This document shows positions 6,986-15,964 of a DNA stretch of 49,368 nucleotides, piece after piece. The stretch's first letter is position 1, and each line of letters opens with the position of its first letter. Where the stretch lies: the NCBI GenBank assembly GCA_020848695.1, contig JADLHT010000045.1:1-49368 (forward strand), given 5' to 3'. The translations under genes were made by a program, and so were the position numbers. Source of the DNA: Saprospiraceae bacterium. Lineage in GTDB: Bacteria > Bacteroidota > Bacteroidia > Chitinophagales > Saprospiraceae. The notes beneath the pieces are model-generated. The model was not told where the DNA came from. It ran no database searches and worked only from the letters and a program-made list of their open reading frames with translations.

Positions 6986-7570
6986 TTATATTGCTTTCTG
7001 TATTTTAAGTATATAAAAGTCATTTGCTAACAAAGCTACCCACCAAATTGCGCAAATATAATACCCCCATAAACACTCCCCCATCAGACCTCCTAAAACC
7101 AAAAATGGGCATATTAAATGAAAAAGAAACCCTATTGAATTAAACCATATAAAATTGGAATTAAAATTCTTAAGTTTTAAAGTAAGTCCGATAATTAAAA
7201 AGACAAAACTATAAAGAGGAGCTGAATATATTAGCATGGAAAAACCTACCTCTAAAATAAAGGCTATACCAGAATAGTTTCCATTAGGCTTTAACATTCT
7301 ATCATACATTGTAATGTTTTTTTTGTTTTCAGTAATATCAGCGAAAGGTAAATCTTTATCTAATTTATTAATGACTGGGTTTGCTATAGTATCAATAATT
7401 TCATTAGAGATTTCATCTTTATTTATAACAATAGAATCAATTGTTGGTGAAACATCATCTATCATGTCAACTTTTGATTCTTCATTCTGACAACCATCCT
7501 GATAAAAAGGTAATAAAAATGTAAGTAGTAGCCCAATTTGAAATATTATCGACTTTCTTTTGAGAACCAT
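6986..7570 (-). CDS. Membrane protein of unknown function
   Basis: The 194-aa protein has an N-terminal hydrophobic signal or anchor (residues about 8-22) followed by a cysteine (DGC at 25-27). A polar stretch of about 80 residues follows, then three to four membrane segments in the C-terminal half (from about residue 107). The cysteine resembles a lipoprotein site but the -1 glycine and -2 aspartate make this uncertain. It follows the J-domain gene on the same strand after a 121-bp gap. I recognise no family. Confidence 0.55.
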   Translation of the reverse strand: MVLKRKSIIFQIGLLLTFLLPFYQDGCQNEESKVDMIDDVSPTIDSIVINKDEISNEIIDTIANPVINKLDKDLPFADITENKKNITMYDRMLKPNGNYSGIAFILEVGFSMLIYSAPLYSFVFLIIGLTLKLKNFNSNFIWFNSIGFLFHLICPFLVLGGLMGECLWGYYICAIWWVALLANDFYILKIQKAI

Positions 7571-7691
7571 AAATAATTAAAATTAATATAATTATTACAA
7601 AGATATAAATAAATATCTAAAGTCAGATTGAAATTTTCAAAAGTATTGCATTTAAAAATAATGCAATGATTAAATCATCTTTTTAATTTTT

Positions 7692-9263
7692 TTAAAACAT
7701 TTCATTTTTGTTACTAGCCTTTGTATTGAAATTTCCGTTTCGTTGTGGTATTAGTTCATAAGTCAATATATTATTATTCAAATATTGAACATCATCTTTA
7801 CCCATTGATTCATTATTCAGAAATCCACCTATTAATTCACCACATTCTACATTACTGATAAATTTATTTGAATCCCAACCAGTACCAGAATAGAAGAATG
7901 GCTGAAAATTTCCAGTAGGCACACTAAATGAATATGAATTTCCCTTTTCTATGAAAATATGGCTATACACCTGGCCATCCTTTTTAATAATCGCAATTAC
8001 ATCAGCATCACCACTTACTTTTATTGTAATTTTCGAACAGTTATTATTACAAGCGTAGCCATTTCCATAACAATATTTATAAGGCATATCTCCAGTATTC
8101 ATATTTATACCGCTATCAGCTATCCTAATATTTATACCATCATCATTTAATCTATTATCAATTATGATTCTTTCAATAATTCCCGGATTTATTTCTTTTG
8201 AAGATATTCCTAATATTTCAGTATTGTCTTTATTAAGTATTGTATATATTTTTTTACTTATCTTAACTTGCTTACCATTAACCTTCTTGATGTAGAAGTT
8301 TACTGAAGTGGAGGAAATATCATATTCCTGGTAGAAATCAGTAATCATATCATATGGTTGAACAAATATCATGAATGATTCTATTCCTTCATTATAAAAA
8401 TTATCTATATCTTTTTGTGTAGCAATTTCTTCACTTATAATTTTGTCGTTATGGTGTATTAAAACTGTTTCAGAATAAAACTTTTTAACGTTTGAAACTT
8501 TTTCAGCACTAATAAAGGAATCATAATAATTTTGTAGTAAACTGTAAGGTTTATTAAAAAGCCTTAATCGATGATTATCACTTTCATCAAACATCGGGTC
8601 TAGAGAATAAAATTTCTGAAATTTTGTATTTTCATTTTCGATTTTAATATTATTATTTATATTTTCTAGATTGTAGTTATCTTGATAATGATTATCTTTA
8701 TTCAAACCTTTAAACACAAAGAATGCAATTATGACAGGTATTAAAAGGTACCAATAATTTATATTCATGATATCCTTTTTGGAAGCTTTATTAACTTTGC
8801 GTACATCAATAAAAATTGATTTAGAGACTTGACCTAAGTTGTTTTTTACTGTTAAAACTAATTCGAGTTTATCTTTTTGTTCTTTAATTATAATTCGTTT
8901 CTCACCTATGAGATCAACCTTTCCAAATAGATTTAAAGCTGCAATACTCCCATTAATTGAAGCCCAAGATAATTTAATTGTACTTCCTACATTATAAATA
9001 TTTTTGTCACTTTCAAAAACTATTATCTTAGGTAATTCTATAATTTCTTCTTGTGTTGATTCTCTATTTTCATAATTCGTCGAATTGGCATTATTGATTA
9101 AGCTTTCATAGGCTTCTTGAATTTCTTTAAATCTTTGTTCAAAAAATATATCACCATCATTGAGATCAGGATGAAATTTTTTTGATAATTTCCGGTAAGC
9201 GCCTTTTATTTCATTGGGCGATGCATTTTTGGTAACGCCTAAAATATAATAATAATCTTTCAT
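7692..9263 (-). CDS. Membrane-anchored J-domain protein
   Basis: The 523-aa protein starts with a J domain (residues 1-58: [19 protein letters not shown]) with the HPD triad at 31-33 that stimulates Hsp70 ATPase. A beta-rich segment (about 75-155) follows, then one membrane helix at about 169-186 and a long C-terminal part. That part ends in a beta module with [20 protein letters not shown] and [16 protein letters not shown]. It thus resembles J proteins that recruit DnaK to a membrane. The start overlaps the upstream membrane-protein gene by 4 bp (ATGA), implying a joint complex. The large C-terminal part is unassigned. Confidence 0.8.
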   Translation of the reverse strand: MKDYYYILGVTKNASPNEIKGAYRKLSKKFHPDLNDGDIFFEQRFKEIQEAYESLINNANSTNYENRESTQEEIIELPKIIVFESDKNIYNVGSTIKLSWASINGSIAALNLFGKVDLIGEKRIIIKEQKDKLELVLTVKNNLGQVSKSIFIDVRKVNKASKKDIMNINYWYLLIPVIIAFFVFKGLNKDNHYQDNYNLENINNNIKIENENTKFQKFYSLDPMFDESDNHRLRLFNKPYSLLQNYYDSFISAEKVSNVKKFYSETVLIHHNDKIISEEIATQKDIDNFYNEGIESFMIFVQPYDMITDFYQEYDISSTSVNFYIKKVNGKQVKISKKIYTILNKDNTEILGISSKEINPGIIERIIIDNRLNDDGINIRIADSGINMNTGDMPYKYCYGNGYACNNNCSKITIKVSGDADVIAIIKKDGQVYSHIFIEKGNSYSFSVPTGNFQPFFYSGTGWDSNKFISNVECGELIGGFLNNESMGKDDVQYLNNNILTYELIPQRNGNFNTKASNKNEMF

Positions 9264-9874
9264 TTATCCCTTACTGCAACATCAATGTTGTTTATTAATA
9301 AATACTCGTCTAAAGAAAGATATTCACTAACATTTGCAGATAGGCCATCTTTTAAATTTCCATCACTACTTATGTGTGTAAAATCATTTATTTCCTTTTT
9401 GCTTATTTCAAAACCATCATCATCTTTAAAAATTATAGTGTAAGCTTTATTGTCTACTCGTTTTGGTTTAGAATATTTTACGTTTACTTTATATTTAATG
9501 TGATTATCAGAGTATTTGGCATCAACACTGATTTTGTCTCCATATAGATTAATTTCATTGAATGTTCGAAGTTTAGATATATTTTTCACTTTTTCATAAT
9601 AATTGTAAGCAAACAAAGATGGTAACACTAAAATAAAAACAAAAAAACCAATATTTAAATAGGCAATTAAATTTAGCACTCTATTATCAGCTAGATCAAT
9701 ATTATTACGACCTTTTAAAGTCAATAAAGTATAATGACCTACCATATAAATCGGGACTAGAAAAATTAAACCTTTTAAGTCATTTTCAGAAAATGATACA
9801 AAAATAACAATTCCTGCTACACCAATACAACAAATTAATATAAAATAACCTAGTATCGTTATATATTTGACCAT
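9260..9874 (-). CDS. Membrane protein, partner of the J-domain protein
   Basis: The 204-aa protein has three to four hydrophobic helices in its first 95 residues (about 6-28, 34-52, 68-90). A beta-rich soluble C-terminal half follows ([28 protein letters not shown]). Its stop overlaps the start of the J-domain gene by 4 bp, so the two are translationally coupled. The soluble half may be extracytoplasmic. No family is recognised. The 265-bp gap upstream (9875-10139) is AT-rich and shows nothing else. Confidence 0.6.
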   Translation of the reverse strand: MVKYITILGYFILICCIGVAGIVIFVSFSENDLKGLIFLVPIYMVGHYTLLTLKGRNNIDLADNRVLNLIAYLNIGFFVFILVLPSLFAYNYYEKVKNISKLRTFNEINLYGDKISVDAKYSDNHIKYKVNVKYSKPKRVDNKAYTIIFKDDDGFEISKKEINDFTHISSDGNLKDGLSANVSEYLSLDEYLLINNIDVAVRDK

Positions 9875-10139
9875 AATTACAACTTTAATATTAATCCATT
9901 GATATTTATTTTAATTATAAAAAACCATAAAATTACATAAACAGTATTTATAATAAAATTAGAGTAACATAGAAGTATTATATATAGAGCTGATATAAAC
10001 ATTTGTTATTGCAACTCTAAGAATAACCCTTTCAAGGTCAAATATAATAGAGTTTTAGGAATATAAAAATATTTATTAGAACTTAAAGAGAAATTCTCAA
10101 TTTAATAAAGGACTAACACAATGATTGAATGAATAATAC

Positions 10140-10457
10140 CTAAAACTCAGACTCAAAAAGCACAGTGGTACAAGACCTATCTGCATCTGTAACTATCAAA
10201 ACTGTACTCTGATGTCTATAAACTCCTGCAGGAACTAGATAAACTGAACAAATACGATCACCATCTGAAACTGCGGCATCATTAAGGAGAACATCATCTG
10301 GATGACAAATACCCCAATCTCCTAATACATGACGCTCTAAACAAAACCTGACAAATGGACCTAACGGTGATCTCTCTAAGGTAGCTGCATAAACTCCTGA
10401 ACTGATCACAACCCGACCCAACTCAAAACGACCTACTACATCTGGTAAAAAACTCAT
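10140..10457 (-). CDS. Small conserved DWG family protein, copy 2
   Basis: The 105-aa protein has the same architecture as the copy at 5919-6236: GRFELGRVVISSGV at the start, ERHVLGDWG, PDDVLLNDAAVSDGDRICSVY, and LIVTDADRSCTTVLFESEF at the end. The two proteins are only about 47 percent identical while their upstream leaders are about 93 percent identical. Such proteins are widespread on plasmids and integrative elements with no proven function. It probably forms a single-gene unit, with the membrane and J-domain pair starting 266 bp further on. Confidence 0.75.
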   Translation of the reverse strand: MSFLPDVVGRFELGRVVISSGVYAATLERSPLGPFVRFCLERHVLGDWGICHPDDVLLNDAAVSDGDRICSVYLVPAGVYRHQSTVLIVTDADRSCTTVLFESEF

Positions 10458-10470
10458 AACTAATAAATAT

Positions 10471-10618
10471 AAAATGAAAAACTAAGTGTACAGCCATCTC
10501 GACCATACTAACGGATACCTGACAGCGTAAGGGAATGAATAAGTGTATGGTGGAGAACGTAGTGGACCGTACACGATTCAGGTCCCGTAGCTAACTTTGT
10601 ATCTGTTTTGTGGTGTAG
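10471..10618 (-). promoter_or_regulatory. Conserved 149-nt leader, copy 2
   Basis: This block ends 13 bp before the start of its gene. Compared with copy 1 it has one gap and about nine substitutions; the stretch from GACCATAC through GTGGACC is almost invariant. The hairpin arm CCATACAC reads CCGTACAC here (10567-10574), leaving a U-G pair on the plus strand but a C-A mismatch on the sense strand, whereas the alternative CCATAC (10503-10508) with GTATGG (10545-10550) stays perfect. Confidence 0.7.
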
Positions 10619-10719
10619 AAATAAACTTTGGATTGATTATACTGGGTAGGTTCAAAAAAGGATTTTAGATTATTTGGAGATATAGTGGTAGATTTGCAGT
10701 ACTAAAAAATTAAAGCATT

Positions 10720-10902
10720 ATGGACCATTGCGATGATCAAGAAGATTTTGCACCTGATGATGATATTACTTTGCAGCAGGAATTGATGTTGCTGAAAGCT
10801 ATGGTATATGATAACAGGAGCACTATGACAGATGCTGAATATGATCGATTGGAGAAGGAGATTAGGGATAGGTATGCGAATAGAATGAGGGGAGATGATT
10901 GA
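10720..10902 (+). CDS. Small acidic protein
   Basis: The 60-aa reading frame is acidic at the N-terminus (DDQEDFAPDDDITLQQE) and then helical (LLKAMVYDNRSTMTDAEYDRLEKEIRDRY). It is the only plus-strand gene in this minus-strand section. Amphipathic helix character and codon use are gene-like. The TDAEYDRL segment recalls a phrase in NAD-dependent DNA ligases, but that is too short to mean anything. Unknown. Confidence 0.45.
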   Translation: MDHCDDQEDFAPDDDITLQQELMLLKAMVYDNRSTMTDAEYDRLEKEIRDRYANRMRGDD

Positions 10903-10951
10903 ACTTTAGATATGGCATAAACAAAATATACAAATTATGATGTACAAAACA

Positions 10952-11863
10952 CTAAACAAAGATTAATTTGCTATTATTTAATTCGCTTTCATTATCCAGG
11001 CGATAGGCTACAAGTTTACCTTCTTTAGCTACACTATAATCTAAACAACATACATTTTTCTTACAAATAGTTGGCTCACCTTTTAGCCAATAGTGGCCAA
11101 AGAACACGAATTTATCGTCACTTTTGTAATAATCAGGTGAGCTTAAATCAGTTGTCTCAATTGGGGTATCGGGCAAATTGTCGAGAGGTATGACACTAAT
11201 GGATTTATAAGTCATTGCAGCTGGATTCTCCCACCATTTGGTTCTAATTTCGGATCTAATTGACCCATCTTTATCTGTAAAAGAAAGGCCTTTGGGCATT
11301 TTGATTTCCTTCCCTTTAAGGGTTTCTTCAATGGTTGTAAATAAAACTGAATCTTTTATTACTGATTGATAAATAAGTTCGTCTGTCAATTTATCATTGA
11401 CTAATGTATTTTTTAGGAATTGAATGTTATTGTGGTCCCAACAAGCATGAACTGCTCTAAAAGAATCCGTTTCATAAAATAGAGGCAATGATTTGAACCA
11501 GTCTATATAATCTTCATATTCACTTTGTTTATTTTGGAATTGCTTTAAAGTTTCATAATGTTGAATTATATTTTTAATAAGATGTTTTCTGAGATGACCG
11601 CCTTCTGTTTCTTGATAATGGAAACAGAGTGCATTGTATTCATGATTTCCCATAAGTGCAATGGCGTTTCCACTATCTGTCATGGCTTTTACTATTTCAA
11701 GGGTTTGTCTAATTTTTGGCCCCCTATCGATATAATCACCTATAAAAAGTACTTTCCTATTTGGGTGCGCATAAATTCCATTAAGTTTTGAGTAGCCTAA
11801 TTTTTCAAGTAATTCTTCGAGTTTGTCTGCATGGCCGTGAACGTCGCCAATAAAGTCTATCAT
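10952..11863 (-). CDS. Calcineurin-like metallophosphoesterase (PP2A/ApaH type)
   Basis: The 303-aa enzyme shows all three metal-binding signatures: GDVHGHADKLEELL (GDxHG, residues 6-10), FIGDYIDRGP (GDxxDRG, about 42-48) and LMGNHEYNAL (GNHE, about 71-74), plus the later FFGHYWLKG histidine. It is probably a cytosolic Ser/Thr protein phosphatase or dinucleotide hydrolase; the sequence does not decide which. It ends about 50 bp downstream of the small acidic gene's stop, on the opposite strand. In phage and island contexts such enzymes can counteract host signalling, but nothing here shows that. Confidence 0.85.
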   Translation of the reverse strand: MIDFIGDVHGHADKLEELLEKLGYSKLNGIYAHPNRKVLFIGDYIDRGPKIRQTLEIVKAMTDSGNAIALMGNHEYNALCFHYQETEGGHLRKHLIKNIIQHYETLKQFQNKQSEYEDYIDWFKSLPLFYETDSFRAVHACWDHNNIQFLKNTLVNDKLTDELIYQSVIKDSVLFTTIEETLKGKEIKMPKGLSFTDKDGSIRSEIRTKWWENPAAMTYKSISVIPLDNLPDTPIETTDLSSPDYYKSDDKFVFFGHYWLKGEPTICKKNVCCLDYSVAKEGKLVAYRLDNESELNNSKLIFV

Positions 11864-12195
11864 AATGTTTAGAATTGGTGTAATTATAATTATTTTATAT
11901 CTCTATAATGCAAAAAAGATACTAATGGTTCAGTTTATCAAGTAGAAGATATTAGTAGTAAGGAGTATTATTAATTCAAAATATTTCCAATGTAAATGAA
12001 AACCGACCACTAGACCTAGCTATCGACAAAGCAAACGTGTTAAAAGAAGGGATTGTGTTTTCACCGATGCCTTAAGGCTCGGTAGAATAGCAGTGAGGTA
12101 CGAACACTGGGAATCAGGTTATACAGCCCTGAGCCTGACCATGCCATAAAAAACATACCACCAGAGGTGGTAAAACATAGAAGTAAGAATTCACA

Positions 12196-12282
12196 GGGGC
12201 AGCGGGCCAAATGGTGCACACAGGAGAAATGTGAGGTACAAACAATGGCTGTGTGTATCAGATGGCCCCACATGGCTGCCCC
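12196..12282. repeat. Large imperfect hairpin A
   Basis: GGGGCAGC (12196-12203) pairs with GCTGCCCC (12275-12282), GGGCCA (12204-12209) with TGGCCC (12263-12268), and CACACAG (12217-12223) with CTGTGTG (12249-12255). The arms nest in order. Confidence 0.7.
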
Positions 12283-12310
12283 AAAAACAAATAAAATGAG
12301 CTGCGGTAGA

Positions 12311-12380
12311 TGTGCCATGCATACTCATGATGTAAATGAAATGCTCCTGTAAGGATACATGATGTGGATGCGATGGCACA
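12311..12380. repeat. Large imperfect hairpin B
   Basis: TGTGCCAT (12311-12318) pairs with ATGGCACA (12373-12380) and GCAT (12319-12322) with ATGC (12368-12371); the interior is weakly paired. Confidence 0.6.
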
Positions 12381-12439
12381 GATACAGGAAGCAGTGAAAA
12401 TACTGCCAGCCATAGCCGCCAGAATGTAAGCATGACTAC

Positions 12440-12516
12440 ACATAGTATCTAACATAATGACAAGGAATATGGCACATATAGTGAAACGGTACTTGTCTAT
12501 ATGGTAGATACTATGT
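12440..12516. repeat. Large imperfect hairpin C
   Basis: The ends ACATAGTATCTA (12440-12451) and TAGATACTATGT (12505-12516) are perfectly complementary over 12 bp. Inside, GACAAG (12459-12464) pairs with CTTGTC (12492-12497). Confidence 0.75.
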
Positions 12517-12550
12517 AACTGCGTCAAAGCCACTTAGTGTCAGGATTGAG

Positions 12551-12625
12551 ATAGCGTTCATGGGCATAGTGTACAATTGTGGTAGGAATTGGAGTGAAGC
12601 GTACTCTATGAACATGAAGCGCTAT
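12551..12625. repeat. Large imperfect hairpin D
   Basis: ATAGCG, TTCATG, CATAG and GTAC on the left (12551-12574) pair in order with GTAC, CTATG, CATGAA and CGCTAT on the right (12601-12625), giving about 21 pairs with short bulges. Confidence 0.75.
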
Positions 12626-13524
12626 GAGTTAGGGAAGTGGCTGGAACATTCTGGTCTATGGCTGAGACAGTATGCCATATAACCTGTGAAAGGGCGAACG
12701 CAGCGGACTGAAAGGAGCAAGCGCCCGACAAATAAAGAAGTGCTTTGCACACAGCTTATGAAGTTTGGGGTTTGAGTATAGGCAAAAAAGAGAGAACGGG
12801 GATGGATAGAGTTAAAGGGATGAGATTGGAGTTATGATATTCTGGGAATTACTTTTCATGCAAATTGAATTTACAAGGCCGACAGAAATGATGCGGATAT
12901 AAAAAAAGCTCCCATCACTGAGAGCTACTGAAACACACCGAACTAAAATGGTAACTGACTAATGAAAAACCTGTACCCAAAACACTGAATACATACTAAA
13001 TCATAAGGCAACTTACCAAACTCTAAACTCACTGAAGTAGAAGCCACTCGAGAACAAACTAGCCACCAGCCGAAGTACTGTCTCTTAAATATATCTCGTA
13101 TCATGGTGCCGTGATCACAGGGTGGAGCTGACTAAAAGAAGGAATATGGCATAAATACTACCCGAACGGTGTGGAGATTTCTGTCATATAGTAAAATGCT
13201 CTGACAACATGAACTTACTATCTAATTGCGTTTGTTTTGAATATCTCTGCGTTGAAAAGCCGCGACAAACTTTCCTAGCGTGCCTTTGTTTTTCGCCTTG
13301 ATCTATTCAAAAACATTCCACAATATATTTTAGCACTTCATATTATCAGAGCATTTGCGGTACTTCTTGTGTCAGATCCATTCCCTGTACCTTTGCTGCA
13401 TGATACGTGATATATTTTAACCTACATCCATTTTGAAAACGTACATAAAGAAGCTAGGCTAAAGAGCATGTGTATCGTAGGAACGGAATGAAACGAATAA
13501 AAGGTATGGAATGGAGTAAGGGTA

Positions 13525-13603
13525 GCTATGATTTCTCATTTTTATAAAGGCAGATTACAGTATACACCGAAATGAATTTCGGTACCCATTAAAATCATAG
13601 CTG
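13525..13603. repeat. Hairpin element, copy 1 (GGTACCCATTAAAAT core)
   Basis: The outer stem is AGCTATGATT (13525-13534) with AATCATAGCT (13594-13603). An inner 7-bp hairpin is ACCGAAA-TGAA-TTTCGGT (13567-13584). The 30 nt from 13567 to 13596 agree at 28 positions with 15991-16020. It lies about 180 bp beyond the end of the OB-fold-like gene. Confidence 0.7.
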
Positions 13604-13779
13604 CTTACGGAATGAAATAAGGGAGGATTGAGTGGAATGTAGTGACGTAGATACTTATGCTGCGGGAATCCGTAGGCTCTCTGAATGTATGAGTGAATGG
13701 AGTGCAGCGGGAACGGAAGGCACTGGAGTGGGAGTGTAATGCAATGAGTGAAGGAAGGAAGAGTGCTGGAGGATGGGGT

Positions 13780-14139
13780 TTATTGAATTACTATTTGTTC
13801 GAGAAACTTAGCTACTATTTGGGGCTTTCCTTTGTATTCTGCTACCATTCCTTCTACGCACACATTTTGATTCTTATATTTTTCTACAGGTGAAAATGGG
13901 AAATTAACAAGGTCTTTTGCAAATATGACTACTGTAAAATTATGATTTGGGTACTTGCCACCAAAATTAAGATAGGTAATACTGTTCTCTCCGGAGGCTC
14001 TGAATGTATCTGCTACCTTGTCACACACTTTTACATGTTGGCCAATGTAAGTTGAAACGCTGTCTATGGAGATTTGTGTTTGGGAAAAAAGGATATTTGA
14101 AAAAAGGAAAAGGCAAATAACCGAATAAAAATGTTTCAT
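13780..14139 (-). CDS. Exported OB-fold-like protein
   Basis: The 119-aa protein has a signal peptide (about residues 1-18, MKHFYSVICLFLFSNILFSQ) and one small beta domain. Its phrases IGQHVKVCDKVADTF, ITYLNFGGKYPNHNFTVVIF, KNQNVCVEGMVAEYKGKPQIV match the bacterial exported nucleic-acid-binding OB-fold pattern. The start at 14139 is chosen for the signal peptide and because it puts the shared dyad motif 50 bp upstream, as in the two neighbours. An OB-fold protein beside an exported nuclease suggests extracellular nucleic-acid handling, by inference. Confidence 0.7.
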   Translation of the reverse strand: MKHFYSVICLFLFSNILFSQTQISIDSVSTYIGQHVKVCDKVADTFRASGENSITYLNFGGKYPNHNFTVVIFAKDLVNFPFSPVEKYKNQNVCVEGMVAEYKGKPQIVAKFLEQIVIQ

Positions 14140-14147
14140 GGGTATGA

Positions 14148-14280
14148 TTATGAATTGCAAAAGTAATAAAAATCTTGATACTGTAAGGCTTGCAAACAAG
14201 TATGATAGTTCATAGAATATCAACATTGGGCAGAAACCTATATCATATGGCATCGAAGTTACAAACTACGACGATCTGAT
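14148..14280 (-). repeat. Duplicated 133-bp promoter block, copy 1
   Basis: This block starts 9 bp upstream of the OB-fold-like gene. It matches 15821-15953 without gaps at about 123 of 133 positions. On the sense strand it carries TACTTTTG (plus 14158-14165), a match to TAnnTTTG, and the dyad motif. Confidence 0.8.
14189..14208 (-). promoter_or_regulatory. Shared dyad operator, upstream of the OB-fold-like gene
   Basis: CTTGCAAACAAGTATGATAG is a degenerate form of the perfect 9+2+9 dyad at 16563-16582. It begins 50 bp upstream of the start codon. Confidence 0.55.
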
Positions 14281-14284
14281 AGTT

Positions 14285-15811
14285 TTAAATTTTATTTATA
14301 TTATGAACCATAGTTTTAGTCCACCTAATTTCATCATCAATATTGTTTATAAAACTCTTATTTGTATTTGAACTTTGTAATTCAATTAAATCAGATAAAT
14401 ATAAAGCAAAAGATTTTTTGGCTTCAGCCTTATTTTCCAGTCTTAAATAGGTAAGAGCTTCTTCTCTATTTAGAATAACAAGTGGAAGTACGTTTAATGA
14501 TTTTGCTTTTTGGATAAGTAATAAAGCTTCTTCATTTGATGTTTTATTATTGGATAACCTTCGCAGTGCTACAGCCTTTACGACATAATCTGATTCTGTA
14601 GCCACTTCGTTTAAAATATTTAAATCAGCTAACTCAATAGCATTTTTATACCGAGCTAAATACCATAACTCTATCCATGCATTATAAGCATTTATTCTTG
14701 ACATTTTTTTCAAAAAATCAGGATTAGAATAGGTGCTTAAATCTTTAACCTTGCCGATAATATTAATCCTGCTATCCAAGCTTGGATGGGTACCTTTTTC
14801 AGAAAGTGCTAAATACTTACCTGTAAGTATACTATGTTTATTAAGTCTTTCAAAAACTACCGATAGTCCTAAGCTATCAATTCCTAAAAATTTTAAAATT
14901 TCAACTGCAATCTCATCTGCTTCAAGTTCTTGTTCTCTACTATATTTTAAACCTAATCTTTCTAACACTTCAGATGAGATAATTGCAGAAATAGCTGCTG
15001 TAGAATAAGTAAGTAAACCTGGTATATGGTTTTCGTATCTGGTGGATAAATAAATGTCAGCTCCGGCGCTAGCAACTATTGCTAATCCAGCCCAAAATTC
15101 AGCGCGTTTTCTCCTTTCGTTTTCTTCATTTATATTAATTATTTGATGATCTAGAACAAAATGAGCTATCTCATGTGCTAATATACCCATAAGCTCTTCT
15201 TCACTACGAATTGTTGATAATAATCCTGTCGTAATAAAAATTGTACCGTTTGATAATATAAAAGCATTTGGATCAGTATCTTTTAAGATTTTTATTACTA
15301 TATTATCTGTTCTATGACCAATGATTACCCCATTATATATTTTTGAAACCAAAGTATAGAGATAATCTTCTAAATATGGGTCAATAAAAAATCTATCATT
15401 TTTTTCTAAGCTGGATATATATGTTAAATTATCTTCATATAGGCTATTTCTTAAATCATATTGAACCCCTTTAGATAATGTTTTTTCGAATGTACCTTTC
15501 AATATTGAAGCTCTTAACCAAAACCTTTTAATATCATTAATTTCTAAAAATTCTAACTTTTTAATTTCGTTTGCATCAATTCTAAATTTTTGGTTCTTTG
15601 TGTTTAACATCATAAATTGAACTACATAACCACTGGCAGTACTTGAAGTATTAACTTGAACTTGTGTTAACATCAATGTATCTCCTGCGTTTATGAATAA
15701 TCCTGTTTTTTCTTTTGCTAAAAGTTTTAAAGGATTACTTATGTTTAAATTATTTTGACTCAAAGAAATTGTTGAGTAAAACAGCACCAATAATAAGGAA
15801 AATAGTCTCAT
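14285..15811 (-). CDS. Exported M48-family metalloprotease
   Basis: The 508-aa protein has a signal peptide (residues 1-19, ..YSTISLSQ) and a peptidase M48 core. HEIAH at 213-217 supplies two zinc ligands and the catalytic glutamate, and QELEADEIAVEIL about 80 residues later supplies the third ligand. TFITTGLL-like and HPSLDSRI phrases typical of the BepA/YfgC branch are present (ILSNGTIFITTGLL, KGTHPSLDSRI). The C-terminal part (about residues 385-500) looks like helical TPR-type repeats. It is probably periplasmic, acting on envelope proteins. It lies alone behind the duplicated promoter block. Confidence 0.9.
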   Translation of the reverse strand: MRLFSLLLVLFYSTISLSQNNLNISNPLKLLAKEKTGLFINAGDTLMLTQVQVNTSSTASGYVVQFMMLNTKNQKFRIDANEIKKLEFLEINDIKRFWLRASILKGTFEKTLSKGVQYDLRNSLYEDNLTYISSLEKNDRFFIDPYLEDYLYTLVSKIYNGVIIGHRTDNIVIKILKDTDPNAFILSNGTIFITTGLLSTIRSEEELMGILAHEIAHFVLDHQIININEENERRKRAEFWAGLAIVASAGADIYLSTRYENHIPGLLTYSTAAISAIISSEVLERLGLKYSREQELEADEIAVEILKFLGIDSLGLSVVFERLNKHSILTGKYLALSEKGTHPSLDSRINIIGKVKDLSTYSNPDFLKKMSRINAYNAWIELWYLARYKNAIELADLNILNEVATESDYVVKAVALRRLSNNKTSNEEALLLIQKAKSLNVLPLVILNREEALTYLRLENKAEAKKSFALYLSDLIELQSSNTNKSFINNIDDEIRWTKTMVHNINKI

Positions 15812-15820
15812 GAGATTTGT

Positions 15821-15953
15821 TTATGATTTGCAAAAGTAATAAAAATCTTGATACTGTAAGGCTTGCAAACAAGTATGATAGTTCATAGAATATCAACATC
15901 GGTCAGAGACATGTATTATATGGCATCGAAGTTACAAACTTCGACGATCGGAT
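15821..15953 (-). repeat. Duplicated 133-bp promoter block, copy 2
   Basis: This is the gap-free counterpart of 14148-14280, starting 10 bp upstream of the M48 protease start codon. It has TACTTTTG on the sense strand (plus 15831-15838) and a TCGAAGT-TACAA-ACTTCGA hairpin near its far end that is imperfect in copy 1. Confidence 0.8.
15862..15881 (-). promoter_or_regulatory. Shared dyad operator, upstream of the M48 protease
   Basis: CTTGCAAACAAGTATGATAG is identical to the copy at 14189-14208 and begins 51 bp upstream of the start codon. Confidence 0.55.
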
Positions 15954-15964
15954 TAACAAGTCCA

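Larger units (their letters stand above)
11864..13779. other. 1.9-kb gene-free region with multiple large hairpins
   Basis: No reading frame here has gene-like codon use; the short frames lie on both strands over inverted repeats. The stretch 12060-12730 holds at least four large imperfect palindromes of 70-90 nt (listed separately) and a smaller GGGCG..CGCCC hairpin at 12692-12726. From about 13230 it is AT-rich, and a further hairpin element lies at 13525-13603. Base composition changes sharply along it: G-poor on the plus strand at 12900-13080, then purine-rich with GGAATG words at 13490-13770. Confidence 0.6.

Noticed and set aside
12440-12516. Integron attC site
   Set aside because: ATCTAAC fits the R'' consensus, but the opposite side reads GGTAGAT rather than GTTRRRY, and no integron integrase is present.
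12061-12533. Several overlapping short reading frames on both strands
   Set aside because: They translate hairpin arms, are rich in C, H and W on opposite strands of inverted repeats, and none has a gene-like start or composition.
12900-13090. Degraded fourth copy of the DWG family on the minus strand
   Set aside because: The same G-poor composition and a frame reading TSVSLEFGKL near the end resemble the N-terminus of the paralogues, but the match is about 10 residues and no leader is present. This is too weak to call a pseudogene.
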